Shown piece after piece: positions 9,130 to 17,494 of a stretch of DNA of 64,000 nt (its first letter is position 1; every line of letters starts with the position of its first letter). Made by a program: the position numbers and the translations under genes. The notes below the pieces were generated by a model, which saw nothing but the letters and a program-made list of their open reading frames with translations, made no database searches and was not told the origin of the DNA. Source of the DNA: Candidatus Melainabacteria bacterium (GTDB lineage Bacteria; Cyanobacteriota; Vampirovibrionia; 2-02-FULL-35-15); contig JAHFBF010000004.1 in the NCBI GenBank assembly GCA_023250195.1, forward strand, positions 69,675 to 133,674. Direction: 5' to 3'.

Positions 9130-10581
9130 CTAAATCAACTTCAAATCAATTTCAGGAATATCTTTTATAACTCTATCTTCACATGCGGCATCTGTTACAG
9201 CACTTGCTACTGCTGATGCAACTTTTTTATTAAATATGCTTGGAATAATATAGTTTTCATTTAATTCATAGTCATGAACCATTGATGCAATAGCTTTTGC
9301 TGCTGCATATTTCATTTTTTCAGTAACTGTAGTGGCATGACTGTCAAGAAGTCCTCTAAAGAAACCGGGGAAACAAAGAACGTTGTTTATTTGATTTGGA
9401 TAGTCGGAACGACCGGTTGCCATGACCTTTACATATGGTTTTGCAAGCTCGGGCTTGATTTCAGGATCGGGATTTGAAAGTGCAAAGACTATGGGATCTT
9501 TTGCCATCGATTTTACATCATCTGCTGTAATTAAATTTGGACCGGATACACCCACAAATACATCTGCACCTTTTATAACATCTGAAATAATTCCTTTTTG
9601 TTTATTTGGATTTGTAAGCTGCGCAAGTTCTTCTTTTGCAATATTCATTTCTTTTCTGCCCATATAAATGGCACCGTTTCTATCCGTAACAATTATATTT
9701 CTAATTCCTGCATAAAGAAGCATTTTTGCACATGAAACACCAGCAGCACCTGCGCCGGTTATTACTACTTCAAGGTCTTCAAATTTTTTATTTACAACTT
9801 TTGAAGCATTTAAAAGAGCAGACAGAACAACTACTGCTGTTCCATGCTGATCATCATGAAAAACCGGAATATCCAGTTCATTCTGTAATTTTCTTTCTAT
9901 CTCAAAACATTTTGGAGCAGCAATATCTTCCAGATTAATCCCGCCAAAACCCGGAGCAATTGCTTTTACAGCCTGTACAATTTCATCCGGTGACTGCGTA
10001 CTTAAGCAAATTGGGTATGCATCAATATCTGCAAGCATTTTAAATAGCATTGCTTTGCCTTCCATAACAGGCATACCTGCATACGGTCCAATATTTCCAA
10101 GTCCAAGAACTGCAGATCCATCAGTAATTACAGCTACAGAATTTCCTTTAATAGTGAGATTATATGCAAGCTTTGGATCCTGATGGATTGTTCTGCAGAC
10201 TTCTGCAACACCAGGTGTATAAACCACTGAAAGATCCTTGTAATTATTTATTTCTTTTTTCAATTTAACAGCAATTTTTCCGCCAATGTGGGTGTTATAG
10301 ACTTCATTTTGAACATCAATAATATGAGTACCGGGTAAATCATGTAACTTTGAAATAATTTCTCTTGCCTGAATAGTAGTGGCTGTAAAATAAACTTCTC
10401 TACTAACAAAACTCTGGTTACTTTCAATTACTTTAATATCGCCTATGTGCCCACCGCAGTTATTTATTATTTGTGCAATCTCGGAAAATGTTCCGCTTGG
10501 AGAATTTAATTTAATACAGTAGACCTGAGGATTAAACAAAGAAGGAGCTAAAACATTTAATTCTTTTTGCTTTATTGCCAT
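9130..10581 (-). CDS. NAD(P)-dependent malic enzyme with N-terminal ACT-like domain
   Basis: 483 residues. The first 90 or so resemble an ACT regulatory domain (SPSGTFSEIAQIINNCGGHI), which in other enzymes binds small effectors such as amino acids. The malic enzyme part follows, with LSVVYTPGVAEVC, the lysine segment NSVAVITDGSAVLGLGNIGP, the metal-binding IPVFHDDQHGTAVV, and a Rossmann fold starting VITGAGAAGVSCAKML. It oxidatively decarboxylates malate to pyruvate, giving reductant, and can link acetyl-CoA from fatty acids to pyruvate. The start ATG has GAGG five bases upstream. The ACT fusion suggests allosteric control; the effector is unknown. Confidence 0.92.
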   Translation of the reverse strand: MAIKQKELNVLAPSLFNPQVYCIKLNSPSGTFSEIAQIINNCGGHIGDIKVIESNQSFVSREVYFTATTIQAREIISKLHDLPGTHIIDVQNEVYNTHIGGKIAVKLKKEINNYKDLSVVYTPGVAEVCRTIHQDPKLAYNLTIKGNSVAVITDGSAVLGLGNIGPYAGMPVMEGKAMLFKMLADIDAYPICLSTQSPDEIVQAVKAIAPGFGGINLEDIAAPKCFEIERKLQNELDIPVFHDDQHGTAVVVLSALLNASKVVNKKFEDLEVVITGAGAAGVSCAKMLLYAGIRNIIVTDRNGAIYMGRKEMNIAKEELAQLTNPNKQKGIISDVIKGADVFVGVSGPNLITADDVKSMAKDPIVFALSNPDPEIKPELAKPYVKVMATGRSDYPNQINNVLCFPGFFRGLLDSHATTVTEKMKYAAAKAIASMVHDYELNENYIIPSIFNKKVASAVASAVTDAACEDRVIKDIPEIDLKLI

Positions 10582-10695
10582 CTTAACCTCGTTTTTATTT
10601 ATAATAAACCCCGAACTACTTTTATTAGTTTAATCTAAAGCTGCTTTAACATTTTCATTAAGTCCAAATTTTTAATCATTAATTAATGTTCCTTA

Positions 10696-10726
10696 GTAGA
10701 GGCATAATTAACTGTGTACCTCTGAC
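10696..10726. repeat. Imperfect GTAGAGG palindrome between divergent genes
   Basis: An imperfect inverted repeat, GTAGAGGCA-ATTAACTG-TGTACCTCTGAC, in the divergent region between the malic enzyme and the TPR/NHL gene. Its ends match the palindrome family listed at 26193, 46579, 47403, 48334, 48659 and elsewhere. It looks like a decayed copy. Confidence 0.55.
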
Positions 10727-10779
10727 ATAACATAACAATTTAAACAAAATCTCATAAATGCTAAAATGCATACATAATT

Positions 10780-11961
10780 ATGAATAACTCATTGGTTTTA
10801 AATTTTTTAATAACAATCTTATTTTTTCTAACAAATATATTGCCTGCTATATCAGTTGATAATGTAAATGAAAATGTTAAACCAATAAATCAAGAAAAAA
10901 GTTTAGTCCCTCAAGATACTAATGCAAAAAGTGAATTTAACCCAAAGCCGGCAAGTGCAAGTCTTTATAACCTGGGACTAAAAAGCTATGAACAGGGAGA
11001 TGCAAAATCAGCAATTAGTTTTTTCAGAAGAGCAATAGATCTCGATCCTGAATTTGTTGATGCTTACTATAATTTAGGTGCAATATTCAAGAAACAAAAA
11101 AACTTTTCGCTTGCAATTGATGCCTTCCAAAAAGCTTATAACATTAATAATGAAGACTATGAAACAGCATTTGAGCTGGCTTCATGTTACTTCGAAGAAA
11201 GAAACTACCAGGGCGCAAAAAAATATTTCTCAATAATTCCACAAAACTTTCCAAAATATAATGAAGCAAAACAAAAGATGGATCTGTCAACCCAATATCT
11301 TGCTGCTATAAATAATCAGGGTTCAGCAAGTGGTGGCACAGCTGTCATTCCAAAAGAATCTCAAGCTCAGCTTTTAACAGATACCCTTACAAAAGCAGTG
11401 GGTGGCGGGCTTGAAACCCAACCCGAGAATCCCAACCCTGCGACTGCTGAACAACCTAGTCAACCTCAAACCCCGGAAGCCGCTGTAGCTCCTGTACTTA
11501 ATGACCAGGCACAACTTCTTGTAAATAATCTTGCAAAGCCATCAAAAGAAGACCTTACAACACCCATTAAAACAATTACTGCTAATTTCAATGGTCCTAC
11601 TGGAATTGCAAAAGATAGTAAAAATAATCTCTACATTGGAAATTTTGCAAATGACAGAATAGAAAGAATTACAAGCGACGGAAAAAGAGAAGTGTTCTTT
11701 GAAAAAAACGGGATTAAAGGACCTGTTGGTTTAGCAATTGATAAAGATGATAATCTCTATGTGGCAAATTACAGCAGTGATTCAATAATTAAAATAACTC
11801 AGAATAAAGAAGTCTCCTTCATATCAAACAAAGTGATAAGACCTTATTATTTGCTCTATGATCTACTTTCAAATAAGCTTTTTGCAACTATACAGGGAAA
11901 TGATTCTCTTGTAGAGATAAACACAAGCCCGGATTCAAAACAACCAATAACAGCCAGATAG
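10780..11961 (+). CDS. Secreted TPR and NHL/beta-propeller repeat protein
   Basis: 393 residues. Residues 5-25 form a signal peptide or membrane anchor (LNFLITILFFLTNILPAISV). Two to three TPR units follow (about 62-165: LYNLGLKSYEQGDAKSAISF, AYYNLGAIFKKQKNFSLAID), then a P/Q/A-rich linker. The C-terminal part resembles NHL or SMP-30 type propeller repeats, with paired blocks GPTGIAKDSKNNLYIGNF and GPVGLAIDKDDNLYVANY, but too few blades for a closed propeller. The likely role is a periplasmic or surface scaffold. A TGCTAAAAT -10 box lies 12 bases before the ATG and there is no Shine-Dalgarno, so the leader is very short. aroA follows after 3 bases, so co-transcription is likely. Confidence 0.75.
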   Translation: MNNSLVLNFLITILFFLTNILPAISVDNVNENVKPINQEKSLVPQDTNAKSEFNPKPASASLYNLGLKSYEQGDAKSAISFFRRAIDLDPEFVDAYYNLGAIFKKQKNFSLAIDAFQKAYNINNEDYETAFELASCYFEERNYQGAKKYFSIIPQNFPKYNEAKQKMDLSTQYLAAINNQGSASGGTAVIPKESQAQLLTDTLTKAVGGGLETQPENPNPATAEQPSQPQTPEAAVAPVLNDQAQLLVNNLAKPSKEDLTTPIKTITANFNGPTGIAKDSKNNLYIGNFANDRIERITSDGKREVFFEKNGIKGPVGLAIDKDDNLYVANYSSDSIIKITQNKEVSFISNKVIRPYYLLYDLLSNKLFATIQGNDSLVEINTSPDSKQPITAR

Positions 11962-11964
11962 ATA

Positions 11965-13284
11965 ATGAAACAACTAAACGTCAGCCCTCTAAAAAATATA
12001 ATCAAAATAACCCTTTCAGTACCTCCTGACAAATCCATTTCTCACAGAGCAATAATTATCGGTTCAATTGCAAATGGTAGAACTGAAATTAAAAATCTTT
12101 TAGCCAGTGAGGATTGTTTAAACACACTGAAAATAATGCAGCAGCTTGGTGTTGAAATAAGCAGCTACAACAATTTTGAAACTGTAACTGTTTATGGGAA
12201 AGGATTACATTCACTTATAGAACCAAAAAACATTTTAAACTGCGGTAACTCAGGAACCACTATTAGACTGCTTTGTGGACTTTTAAGCGGACAGAGTTTT
12301 TTGTCCGTACTTACAGGAGATGATTCTTTAATTACCAGACCAATGGAAAGAGTAATTGAACCTTTAACATTAATGGGAGCAAAACTTTTTGGTAGAGAAC
12401 ATAATACAAAAGTACCTGTTGTAATTACTCCGGGGATATTACATGGGATCAGTTATGAAATGCCTATTAGTAGTGCACAGGTTAAGTCTGCAATTATGCT
12501 TGCCGGTATTCAGGCAAAAGGTGAAACGAAAATAATTGAAAAAGAAAAATCAAGAGATCATACAGAACGTATGTTATCCGCATTCGGTGCAAAAATAAAA
12601 TCAGACAAAAACGAAATCATAATTGGCTCTGAACAAAGCCTTGAAGCTCAGAGTTTATGTATCCCCGGTGACATTTCATCTGCAGCATTTTTTATAGCTG
12701 CTTGTGCCATAATTCCAGGCTCTGAAATGGTTCTGCAGAAAGTATCAGTAAATCCTACAAGAGCTGGAATAATAACGGTCTTAAAAAAAATGGGTGTAAA
12801 AATAGAAAGTACAAATAAAAAAGAGGCTTCAGGAGAACCGATTGCTGATTTGTTTATAAGCTCAGGTGATCTGACTGCCGCAGAAGTAAAAGGAAGTAAT
12901 ATACCGCTTTTAATAGATGAGATTCCGATTTTATGTATAGTAATGGCACAGGCAAAAGGAAAGTCTATTATCAAAGATGCAAGGGAACTGCGTTTTAAAG
13001 AATCAGACAGAATAAAAACAATGGTACAGGTTCTAAGAAAATTAGGCATAGAAGTAACCGAGCTTGAAGATGGTTTGGAAATCATTGGCTTAGGCGGTGA
13101 ACCATTTAAGATAGATCATTCTATAGAGTGGCCAAGGCATTTTGATCACAGAATAGCTATGTCTATTGCAATTGCTGCACTTAAAGCAAATGAACCGATT
13201 CAAATTCCTGGAGCGGAATGGATAAGCACATCATTCCCAAATTTTGAAAAATTAATTAATCAAATCCAGATGGCTGTGGTGTAG
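11965..13284 (+). CDS. aroA: 3-phosphoshikimate 1-carboxyvinyltransferase (EPSP synthase), class II-like
   Basis: 439 residues, normal length. It joins shikimate-3-phosphate and PEP in aromatic amino acid synthesis. Diagnostic blocks are DKSISHRAIIIGSIANG, GNSGTTIRLLCGLL, SSAQVKSAIMLAG, RDHTERML, NPTRAGI, RFKESDRI and WPRHFDHRIAMS. The combination RxHxE (RDHTE), SAQVK and NPTR matches the motif set described for class II, glyphosate-tolerant EPSP synthases. The usual GDKS is PDKS here. There is no Shine-Dalgarno; translation probably couples to the TPR/NHL gene that ends 3 bases before. It converges with the next gene with a 2-base gap. Confidence 0.95.
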   Translation: MKQLNVSPLKNIIKITLSVPPDKSISHRAIIIGSIANGRTEIKNLLASEDCLNTLKIMQQLGVEISSYNNFETVTVYGKGLHSLIEPKNILNCGNSGTTIRLLCGLLSGQSFLSVLTGDDSLITRPMERVIEPLTLMGAKLFGREHNTKVPVVITPGILHGISYEMPISSAQVKSAIMLAGIQAKGETKIIEKEKSRDHTERMLSAFGAKIKSDKNEIIIGSEQSLEAQSLCIPGDISSAAFFIAACAIIPGSEMVLQKVSVNPTRAGIITVLKKMGVKIESTNKKEASGEPIADLFISSGDLTAAEVKGSNIPLLIDEIPILCIVMAQAKGKSIIKDARELRFKESDRIKTMVQVLRKLGIEVTELEDGLEIIGLGGEPFKIDHSIEWPRHFDHRIAMSIAIAALKANEPIQIPGAEWISTSFPNFEKLINQIQMAVV

Positions 13285-13286
13285 GT

Positions 13287-14945
13287 TTATGGGAATAACG
13301 AATCTGAATCTTCTTTTTTAATTTCTTTTAGTACTACTTCAAATTCTCTATCTCCACTTCCGATTCTTCCATCAGTTGTAAATGTTCTTTTTCCACCAAC
13401 CTTCATTCCTTCTACAACTTTTCCAAGGAACGGTAAATCAGGATCTTTTCTACCACCTATTGTAACGGTAGAATCTCCTTCTTTACCTGTTGTTATGTTT
13501 CTCCAGTGAACTACTACTGTTTCCCCTGATTCTGCTTCAGGACCTCTTTTTGGAATGAATGTATCCTTAATTGTATCGCTGCGTACATCTTCATCCAGAC
13601 TTAATTCAAATTCAGAACTTGATGATTCATCTAAAGGTGGCGAGTCAAAGTCGTCAAGGTCATCAAGAATGCTTTCTTCTTCAGCAGCAGGTTTTACTTC
13701 CACTTCAAATTCTCTATCTCCAGCTCCAACTCCATCAGTTTTAAATGTTCTTTTTCCACCGACATTCATCCCTTTTACAGCGTCTCCAAGAAATGGTAAA
13801 TTTTCATCTTGGTTACCATCTATTGTAATAGTAGAATTCCCGTCGATACCAGTTTCTAAGTTTTTCCAGTGAACTACTACTGTTTGACCTGATTTTATTT
13901 CAGGACCGCTTCCTTCAACCACATCCCTAATTGTTCCACTGAGCACTGCTTCATCTAGTTCAAAAGGACTTCTTGTTGGCAACTTAGCTTCTACAGGGCT
14001 TGCTGCATCTTCTTCCAGAGGAGGGAAGTCAAATTCTGAACCTGAGACTGATGCAGGCTCTAAAGGATCTATACCTAAGTCTAAGTCACTACTTGAACCT
14101 CCTTCTCCAAGAGCGTCATCTTCTTCCTCAACTACACTAGGTCTTCTTGCGGGGGAAGGCACACTACGATCCTCACGTATTGATCTTAAACCAGAAAGAT
14201 CAGTAGGAGCTGCACCGGCCTCTTCTAAAATTCTTATGAGCGCTCTAAGAGAATCTTTAGTACCAGATTTGATCTCTGATAAATCCTGAAATCCCTCTAA
14301 TATTCCTTCCAGAATATCTCGCTCACAACCCATAAGAAGTGCAATTCTAAAAGCCTTATTTGCTTCATGTGCGGCTTCCGCACTGCCATCTGCTCCATAA
14401 GCATTTTTTACTATGGCACATGCTGCCCTTCTTTTTATATCAGGCTCAGAATCAGGATCCTTTATAAACTCAGCTAGATCTTTTACTAATTCAGTTCCAG
14501 TTTTACCACTGATAAGGACTTGATCAAGTGATGAATCACCGGAACCCCAATTCCATGGTAACCAGCTTGACCAACCTCTTGTAGCTGCTGGGGGTGGAAT
14601 TGCTGGAGTCGGAGCTAGTGTGGGCGGAACTGCTGTGGGTGGAATTGGAACTGCTGTGGGTGGAATTGGAACTGCTGTGGGTGCTGCTACAGTTGTACTA
14701 CCGCCTTCCGATGGCGGCATAAAGGCAGCTCCAGCAAGAATGGTACCAAATATTCCAACCCCGGCAAGTGCCCATCTAAGATTAATATATGGAAATATTT
14801 GAGTTGTAGATCCAATCCCTTTATAAGCTCCTCCAAATCCCAATAAAGCACATACCAGGCCGACTGCAATACTACCGACATTGGCGCCGGCCCTTTGACC
14901 TAAAGATTGTGGATTAGCAGTTACGCCTGGTAACGTTGTTGACAC
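13287..14945 (-). CDS. Membrane-anchored protein with two FKBP-like domains
   Basis: 552 residues. Two hydrophobic segments (about 24-40 and 58-76) are followed by a Pro/Ala/Val stretch of VPIPPTA units (about 87-120), a Trp-rich patch (WSSWLPWNWGS), a helical region, an acidic linker, and two copies of an FKBP-type fold near residues 330-425 and 450-545. The two copies share VVVHWKN or VVVHWRN, PFLG, a GMxVGGKRTF block and GDREFEV. Classical FKBPs use this architecture for peptidyl-prolyl isomerisation; several aromatic active-site residues are not evident, so activity is uncertain. Both copies are also alike at DNA level, which indicates internal duplication. The whole protein is not recognised beyond these domains. 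It may be an envelope folding factor. Confidence 0.7.
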   Translation of the reverse strand: MSTTLPGVTANPQSLGQRAGANVGSIAVGLVCALLGFGGAYKGIGSTTQIFPYINLRWALAGVGIFGTILAGAAFMPPSEGGSTTVAAPTAVPIPPTAVPIPPTAVPPTLAPTPAIPPPAATRGWSSWLPWNWGSGDSSLDQVLISGKTGTELVKDLAEFIKDPDSEPDIKRRAACAIVKNAYGADGSAEAAHEANKAFRIALLMGCERDILEGILEGFQDLSEIKSGTKDSLRALIRILEEAGAAPTDLSGLRSIREDRSVPSPARRPSVVEEEDDALGEGGSSSDLDLGIDPLEPASVSGSEFDFPPLEEDAASPVEAKLPTRSPFELDEAVLSGTIRDVVEGSGPEIKSGQTVVVHWKNLETGIDGNSTITIDGNQDENLPFLGDAVKGMNVGGKRTFKTDGVGAGDREFEVEVKPAAEEESILDDLDDFDSPPLDESSSSEFELSLDEDVRSDTIKDTFIPKRGPEAESGETVVVHWRNITTGKEGDSTVTIGGRKDPDLPFLGKVVEGMKVGGKRTFTTDGRIGSGDREFEVVLKEIKKEDSDSLFP

Positions 14946-15106
14946 TTTCTTTCTTTTTTCTCCTTAATAGCTATACAAAGAACAAAACTGCTCTATTTTG
15001 ATATTAAACATTAAAGGTTAATAAAGAAAGCCTTTACCTTCAGATAAACATTAAATTTGCTTAATTTTCTTAATTTATTTAAGCAAATAACCTCATATTA
15101 CTACTC

Positions 15107-16072
15107 TCAGGCTAGAAATTTTGAACCTTGCCTGGTGCCTCTTTTAATCAGTTCAGCTTCGATCATCCTTAAAATCTGTTGCTTATTTCTTTTTCCACTA
15201 TCCTGCTCAGCCCATTTTGGGGCAATAAGTTCACCTGGTTTTGCTTCTGCAAAAAGCCTATGAATAACTACTTTTGGTGAAAGCATTTCAAGAAAATCAC
15301 AAACCAGATTTATATATTCTTCAAGTTCAAGAGCTTTAAAAAGTCCTTCAGAATATTGTTTTTCAATCTTTGTTTTTTCAAGAACTAAAAGTTGGTGAAT
15401 TTTAACTGCATCAACCGGAGAATCAGCAAGCTTTTGCATCGTCTCATGAAACATTTCTTTTGTTTCACCGGGTAACCCAAAGATAGTGTGTGCACAAACA
15501 ATCAAATTTCTTTTTTTTGCCCGCTGAAGAGCATCAAAAAAATCATCCTGCGTATGTGCTCTGTTTATAAAATCCAAAGTTTTGTCATGAACTGTCTGTA
15601 GTCCAATATCCAGCCATATTTCAACCTTTTCTTTATAGGTTTCAATTAGATCCAGAATCTCATCAGACAGACAATCCGGTCTTGTGCCGATAGCTAAAAC
15701 TACCACATCAGGATGTGATATTGCATCATCGTAGATTTCTTTTAATTTATCAATCGGAGCATATGTATTTGTAAATGATTGGAGATAAGAGATAAACTTA
15801 TTTGCTCCAAATCTTTTTGAAAAAAGTTTTATACCATCTTCAAGCTGTTTGGAGATAGGATCGTTTATATCAAATGCTCCTGCACTACTACCATCGGCAG
15901 TACAAAATGTACATCCTCCAAATGCTTTTTTACCATCACGATTCGGGCAGTCTAAATTTGCTTCAAGTGTAATTCTTTGAACCCTGGTGCCAAAGCGGTT
16001 TTTTAGATATGAACTTAAGCTGTAATATACAGTATTATTTTGAAGGTTTGGTTTTAATATTGTTTCCTGCAT
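15107..16072 (-). CDS. Radical SAM protein, YhcC-like (TIGR01212 family)
   Basis: 321 residues, close to the family length. The 4Fe-4S/SAM cluster motif is the spaced form CPNRDGKKAFGGCTFC, in which the last two cysteines are separated by two residues, as in the YhcC group. Further features are IGTRPDCLSDEILDLI, WLDIGLQTVHDKTLDFINR and HTIFGLPGETKEMFHETM, all conserved in that family. The exact reaction of YhcC proteins is not settled. The gene lacks a Shine-Dalgarno; TATAAT stands exactly 6 bases before the ATG, so the mRNA is probably leaderless. A two-hairpin element starts at the other edge of the same promoter and points towards dnaJ. Confidence 0.85.
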   Translation of the reverse strand: MQETILKPNLQNNTVYYSLSSYLKNRFGTRVQRITLEANLDCPNRDGKKAFGGCTFCTADGSSAGAFDINDPISKQLEDGIKLFSKRFGANKFISYLQSFTNTYAPIDKLKEIYDDAISHPDVVVLAIGTRPDCLSDEILDLIETYKEKVEIWLDIGLQTVHDKTLDFINRAHTQDDFFDALQRAKKRNLIVCAHTIFGLPGETKEMFHETMQKLADSPVDAVKIHQLLVLEKTKIEKQYSEGLFKALELEEYINLVCDFLEMLSPKVVIHRLFAEAKPGELIAPKWAEQDSGKRNKQQILRMIEAELIKRGTRQGSKFLA

Positions 16073-16084
16073 AATGATATTATA
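16073..16084 (-). promoter_or_regulatory. TATAAT box predicting a leaderless transcript (radical SAM gene)
   Basis: On the minus strand TATAAT (16084-16079) is followed by six bases and then the ATG at 16072. Transcription normally starts 6-8 bases after the -10 box, so the mRNA would begin at or next to the start codon. The same spacing occurs before three other genes, and a 7-base spacing before mnmE. Confidence 0.65.
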
Positions 16085-16130
16085 AGCGAAGGATGTTCTG
16101 ACTAAGAAATATCCTGAGCGCCAAGAAGGA
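16084..16130 (+). repeat. Two-hairpin leader element, copy 2a (first hairpin module)
   Basis: AAGCGAAGG (16084-16092) leads into hairpin 1 with arms GGATGTT (16091-16097) and AATATCC (16108-16114), then TGAGCGCCAAGAAGGAAAAGG. This matches the purA leader copy closely up to GGAAAAAT, after which the second hairpin is missing. It stands in tandem with copy 2b in front of dnaJ. Confidence 0.7.
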
Positions 16131-16158
16131 AAAGGAAAAATGGTAATAGCTTAATTTT

Positions 16159-16247
16159 AAGCGAAAGATGTCCAAAGCGACATCTTGAGTGCTGTCACAT
16201 GAAGGAGTAAAATAGCGAGGCGTCTGCGTAGCAGCGCCGAAGCGTTA
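16159..16247 (+). repeat. Two-hairpin leader element, copy 2b (before dnaJ)
   Basis: AAGCGAA (16159-16165), hairpin 1 AGATGT/ACATCT (16166-16185), TGAGTGCTGTCACATGAAGG, then hairpin 2 with arms GGCG/CGCC around CTGC-GTA-GCAG (16219-16238), ending GCGTTATAAAAA directly at the DnaJ start codon. The cap CTGCGTAGCAG is the same as in copies 1 and 7, while the outer arms differ but still pair. The end sequence near the start codon matches that of the groS leader. Confidence 0.75.
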
Positions 16248-16253
16248 TAAAAA

Positions 16254-17210
16254 ATGGTTAAATATAAAGATTACTACGAGATTTTAGGAGTTTCCCGCAG
16301 TGCAACTGAAAAGGAAATAAAAATAGCATTCAGGAAATTAGCACGGAAATATCATCCCGATGCAAATAAGAATAATAAAGATGCTGAAGAAAAATTTAAA
16401 GAAATAAATGAAGCTTATGAGGTCCTGGGTGACTCTGACAAAAGAAGAAAATATGATACTTTAGGAAACAATTTTAGAGGTGGCAGTGATTTTACACCGC
16501 CGCCTGGATTTGATTTTAATTTTGACTTTTCAAAAGGATTTACCCAAACTCAGGATTCACCGTTTAGTGATTTTTTTGAGATCCTCTTTGGAGAAGCATT
16601 AAAGGGCAGATCATCTCCCTTTCAGGAAACTTTTACACAGACGCATGCACGCCCACAGACAAAACGACGCGGTGAAGATCAGTCTATTGATTTGCATTTA
16701 TCTCTGGAAGAGACTTACAGAGGTACTACAAGAAAAATAGATATCAATGTCCCGGAGCGCGAATCAAAAAGACTTGAAGTGAAAATTCCTCCAAATGTCA
16801 GAGAAAACTCAAAAATTAGGATGGCTGGCGAAGGACTTCCCGGAAGAAATGGAGGAGCAGCGGGTGATTTATATATGATAGTCAAATTAAAATCGCATCC
16901 ATTCTTTAAAGTTGAGGGTGATGATATTAATTCAGAAATTTCAATTACACCGGCAGAAGCAGTTTTAGGAAGTGAAATAGAGATTCCTACCATAGATACT
17001 CCCGTAAAAATGATTGTGCCTCCGGGTACACAAAACGACAAAGTTTTAAGGCTGAGAGGAAAAGGATTGCCACATCAAAAAAGAGAAGGACGTGGAGATC
17101 ATTTTGTAAAAGTAAAAATAAATATTCCAACAATAACCACTGATGAAGAAAAAAGGCTATATCAGGAATTAGCAAAGTTGCAAAAAAAGAAAAATAATTC
17201 TACAAAATAA
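16254..17210 (+). CDS. cbpA: DnaJ-family co-chaperone without zinc finger (CbpA-like)
   Basis: 318 residues. The J domain covers about 5-70 with the DnaK-stimulating tripeptide in [11 protein letters not shown] region follows (about 80-130, with [12 protein letters not shown]). Then come two beta-rich substrate-binding domains with [42 protein letters not shown] and [20 protein letters not shown]. The four CxxCxGxG zinc repeats of DnaJ are absent, so it belongs with CbpA-type proteins. It should load unfolded proteins on DnaK. There is no Shine-Dalgarno; the start codon follows a two-hairpin element, and a partial copy of that element lies just downstream. Confidence 0.9.
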   Translation: MVKYKDYYEILGVSRSATEKEIKIAFRKLARKYHPDANKNNKDAEEKFKEINEAYEVLGDSDKRRKYDTLGNNFRGGSDFTPPPGFDFNFDFSKGFTQTQDSPFSDFFEILFGEALKGRSSPFQETFTQTHARPQTKRRGEDQSIDLHLSLEETYRGTTRKIDINVPERESKRLEVKIPPNVRENSKIRMAGEGLPGRNGGAAGDLYMIVKLKSHPFFKVEGDDINSEISITPAEAVLGSEIEIPTIDTPVKMIVPPGTQNDKVLRLRGKGLPHQKREGRGDHFVKVKINIPTITTDEEKRLYQELAKLQKKKNNSTK

Positions 17211-17233
17211 TTTAATTAACCTATTTGAAATAG

Positions 17234-17276
17234 ATAAGTGCTGTGAAAAAAAGGAAAAATCTCGAAGGGATTTTCC
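17234..17276 (+). repeat. Partial two-hairpin element downstream of dnaJ (second hairpin only)
   Basis: The hairpin GGAAAATC/GATTTTCC type at 17253-17276 with loop CTCGAAGG is almost the same as hairpin 2 of the purA leader (58886-58910). The first-hairpin module is not recognisable; only ATAAGTGCTGTG precedes it. Its position 24 bases after the dnaJ stop would also suit a transcription end signal, but there is no T-run after it. The remaining bases to 17494 hold no gene or other feature that I can identify. Confidence 0.6.
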
Positions 17277-17494
17277 AGTACAAATAATAAAAAATTTATT
17301 AAATTATCTCTTGGTTTACCTATAGCTTGAAATCTGGATGTTATATGGGATTTTTAAGGCAATTTATTTGCTTGATATAATCTAAAGCTGACTATTTCAG
17401 TCTGAATTGTAGGGATAGATCCCTGGACAATTGATCTAATAGTTCTTATTATAGTCAAGTAATTTGTATATATCTGAGTAAAAAGGTCGGATTA

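Noticed and set aside
14630-14690. Short tandem repeats of TGCTGTGGGTGGAATTGGAA type
   Set aside because: They simply encode the VPIPPTA units of the membrane FKBP-like protein; no array with spacers, so not CRISPR.
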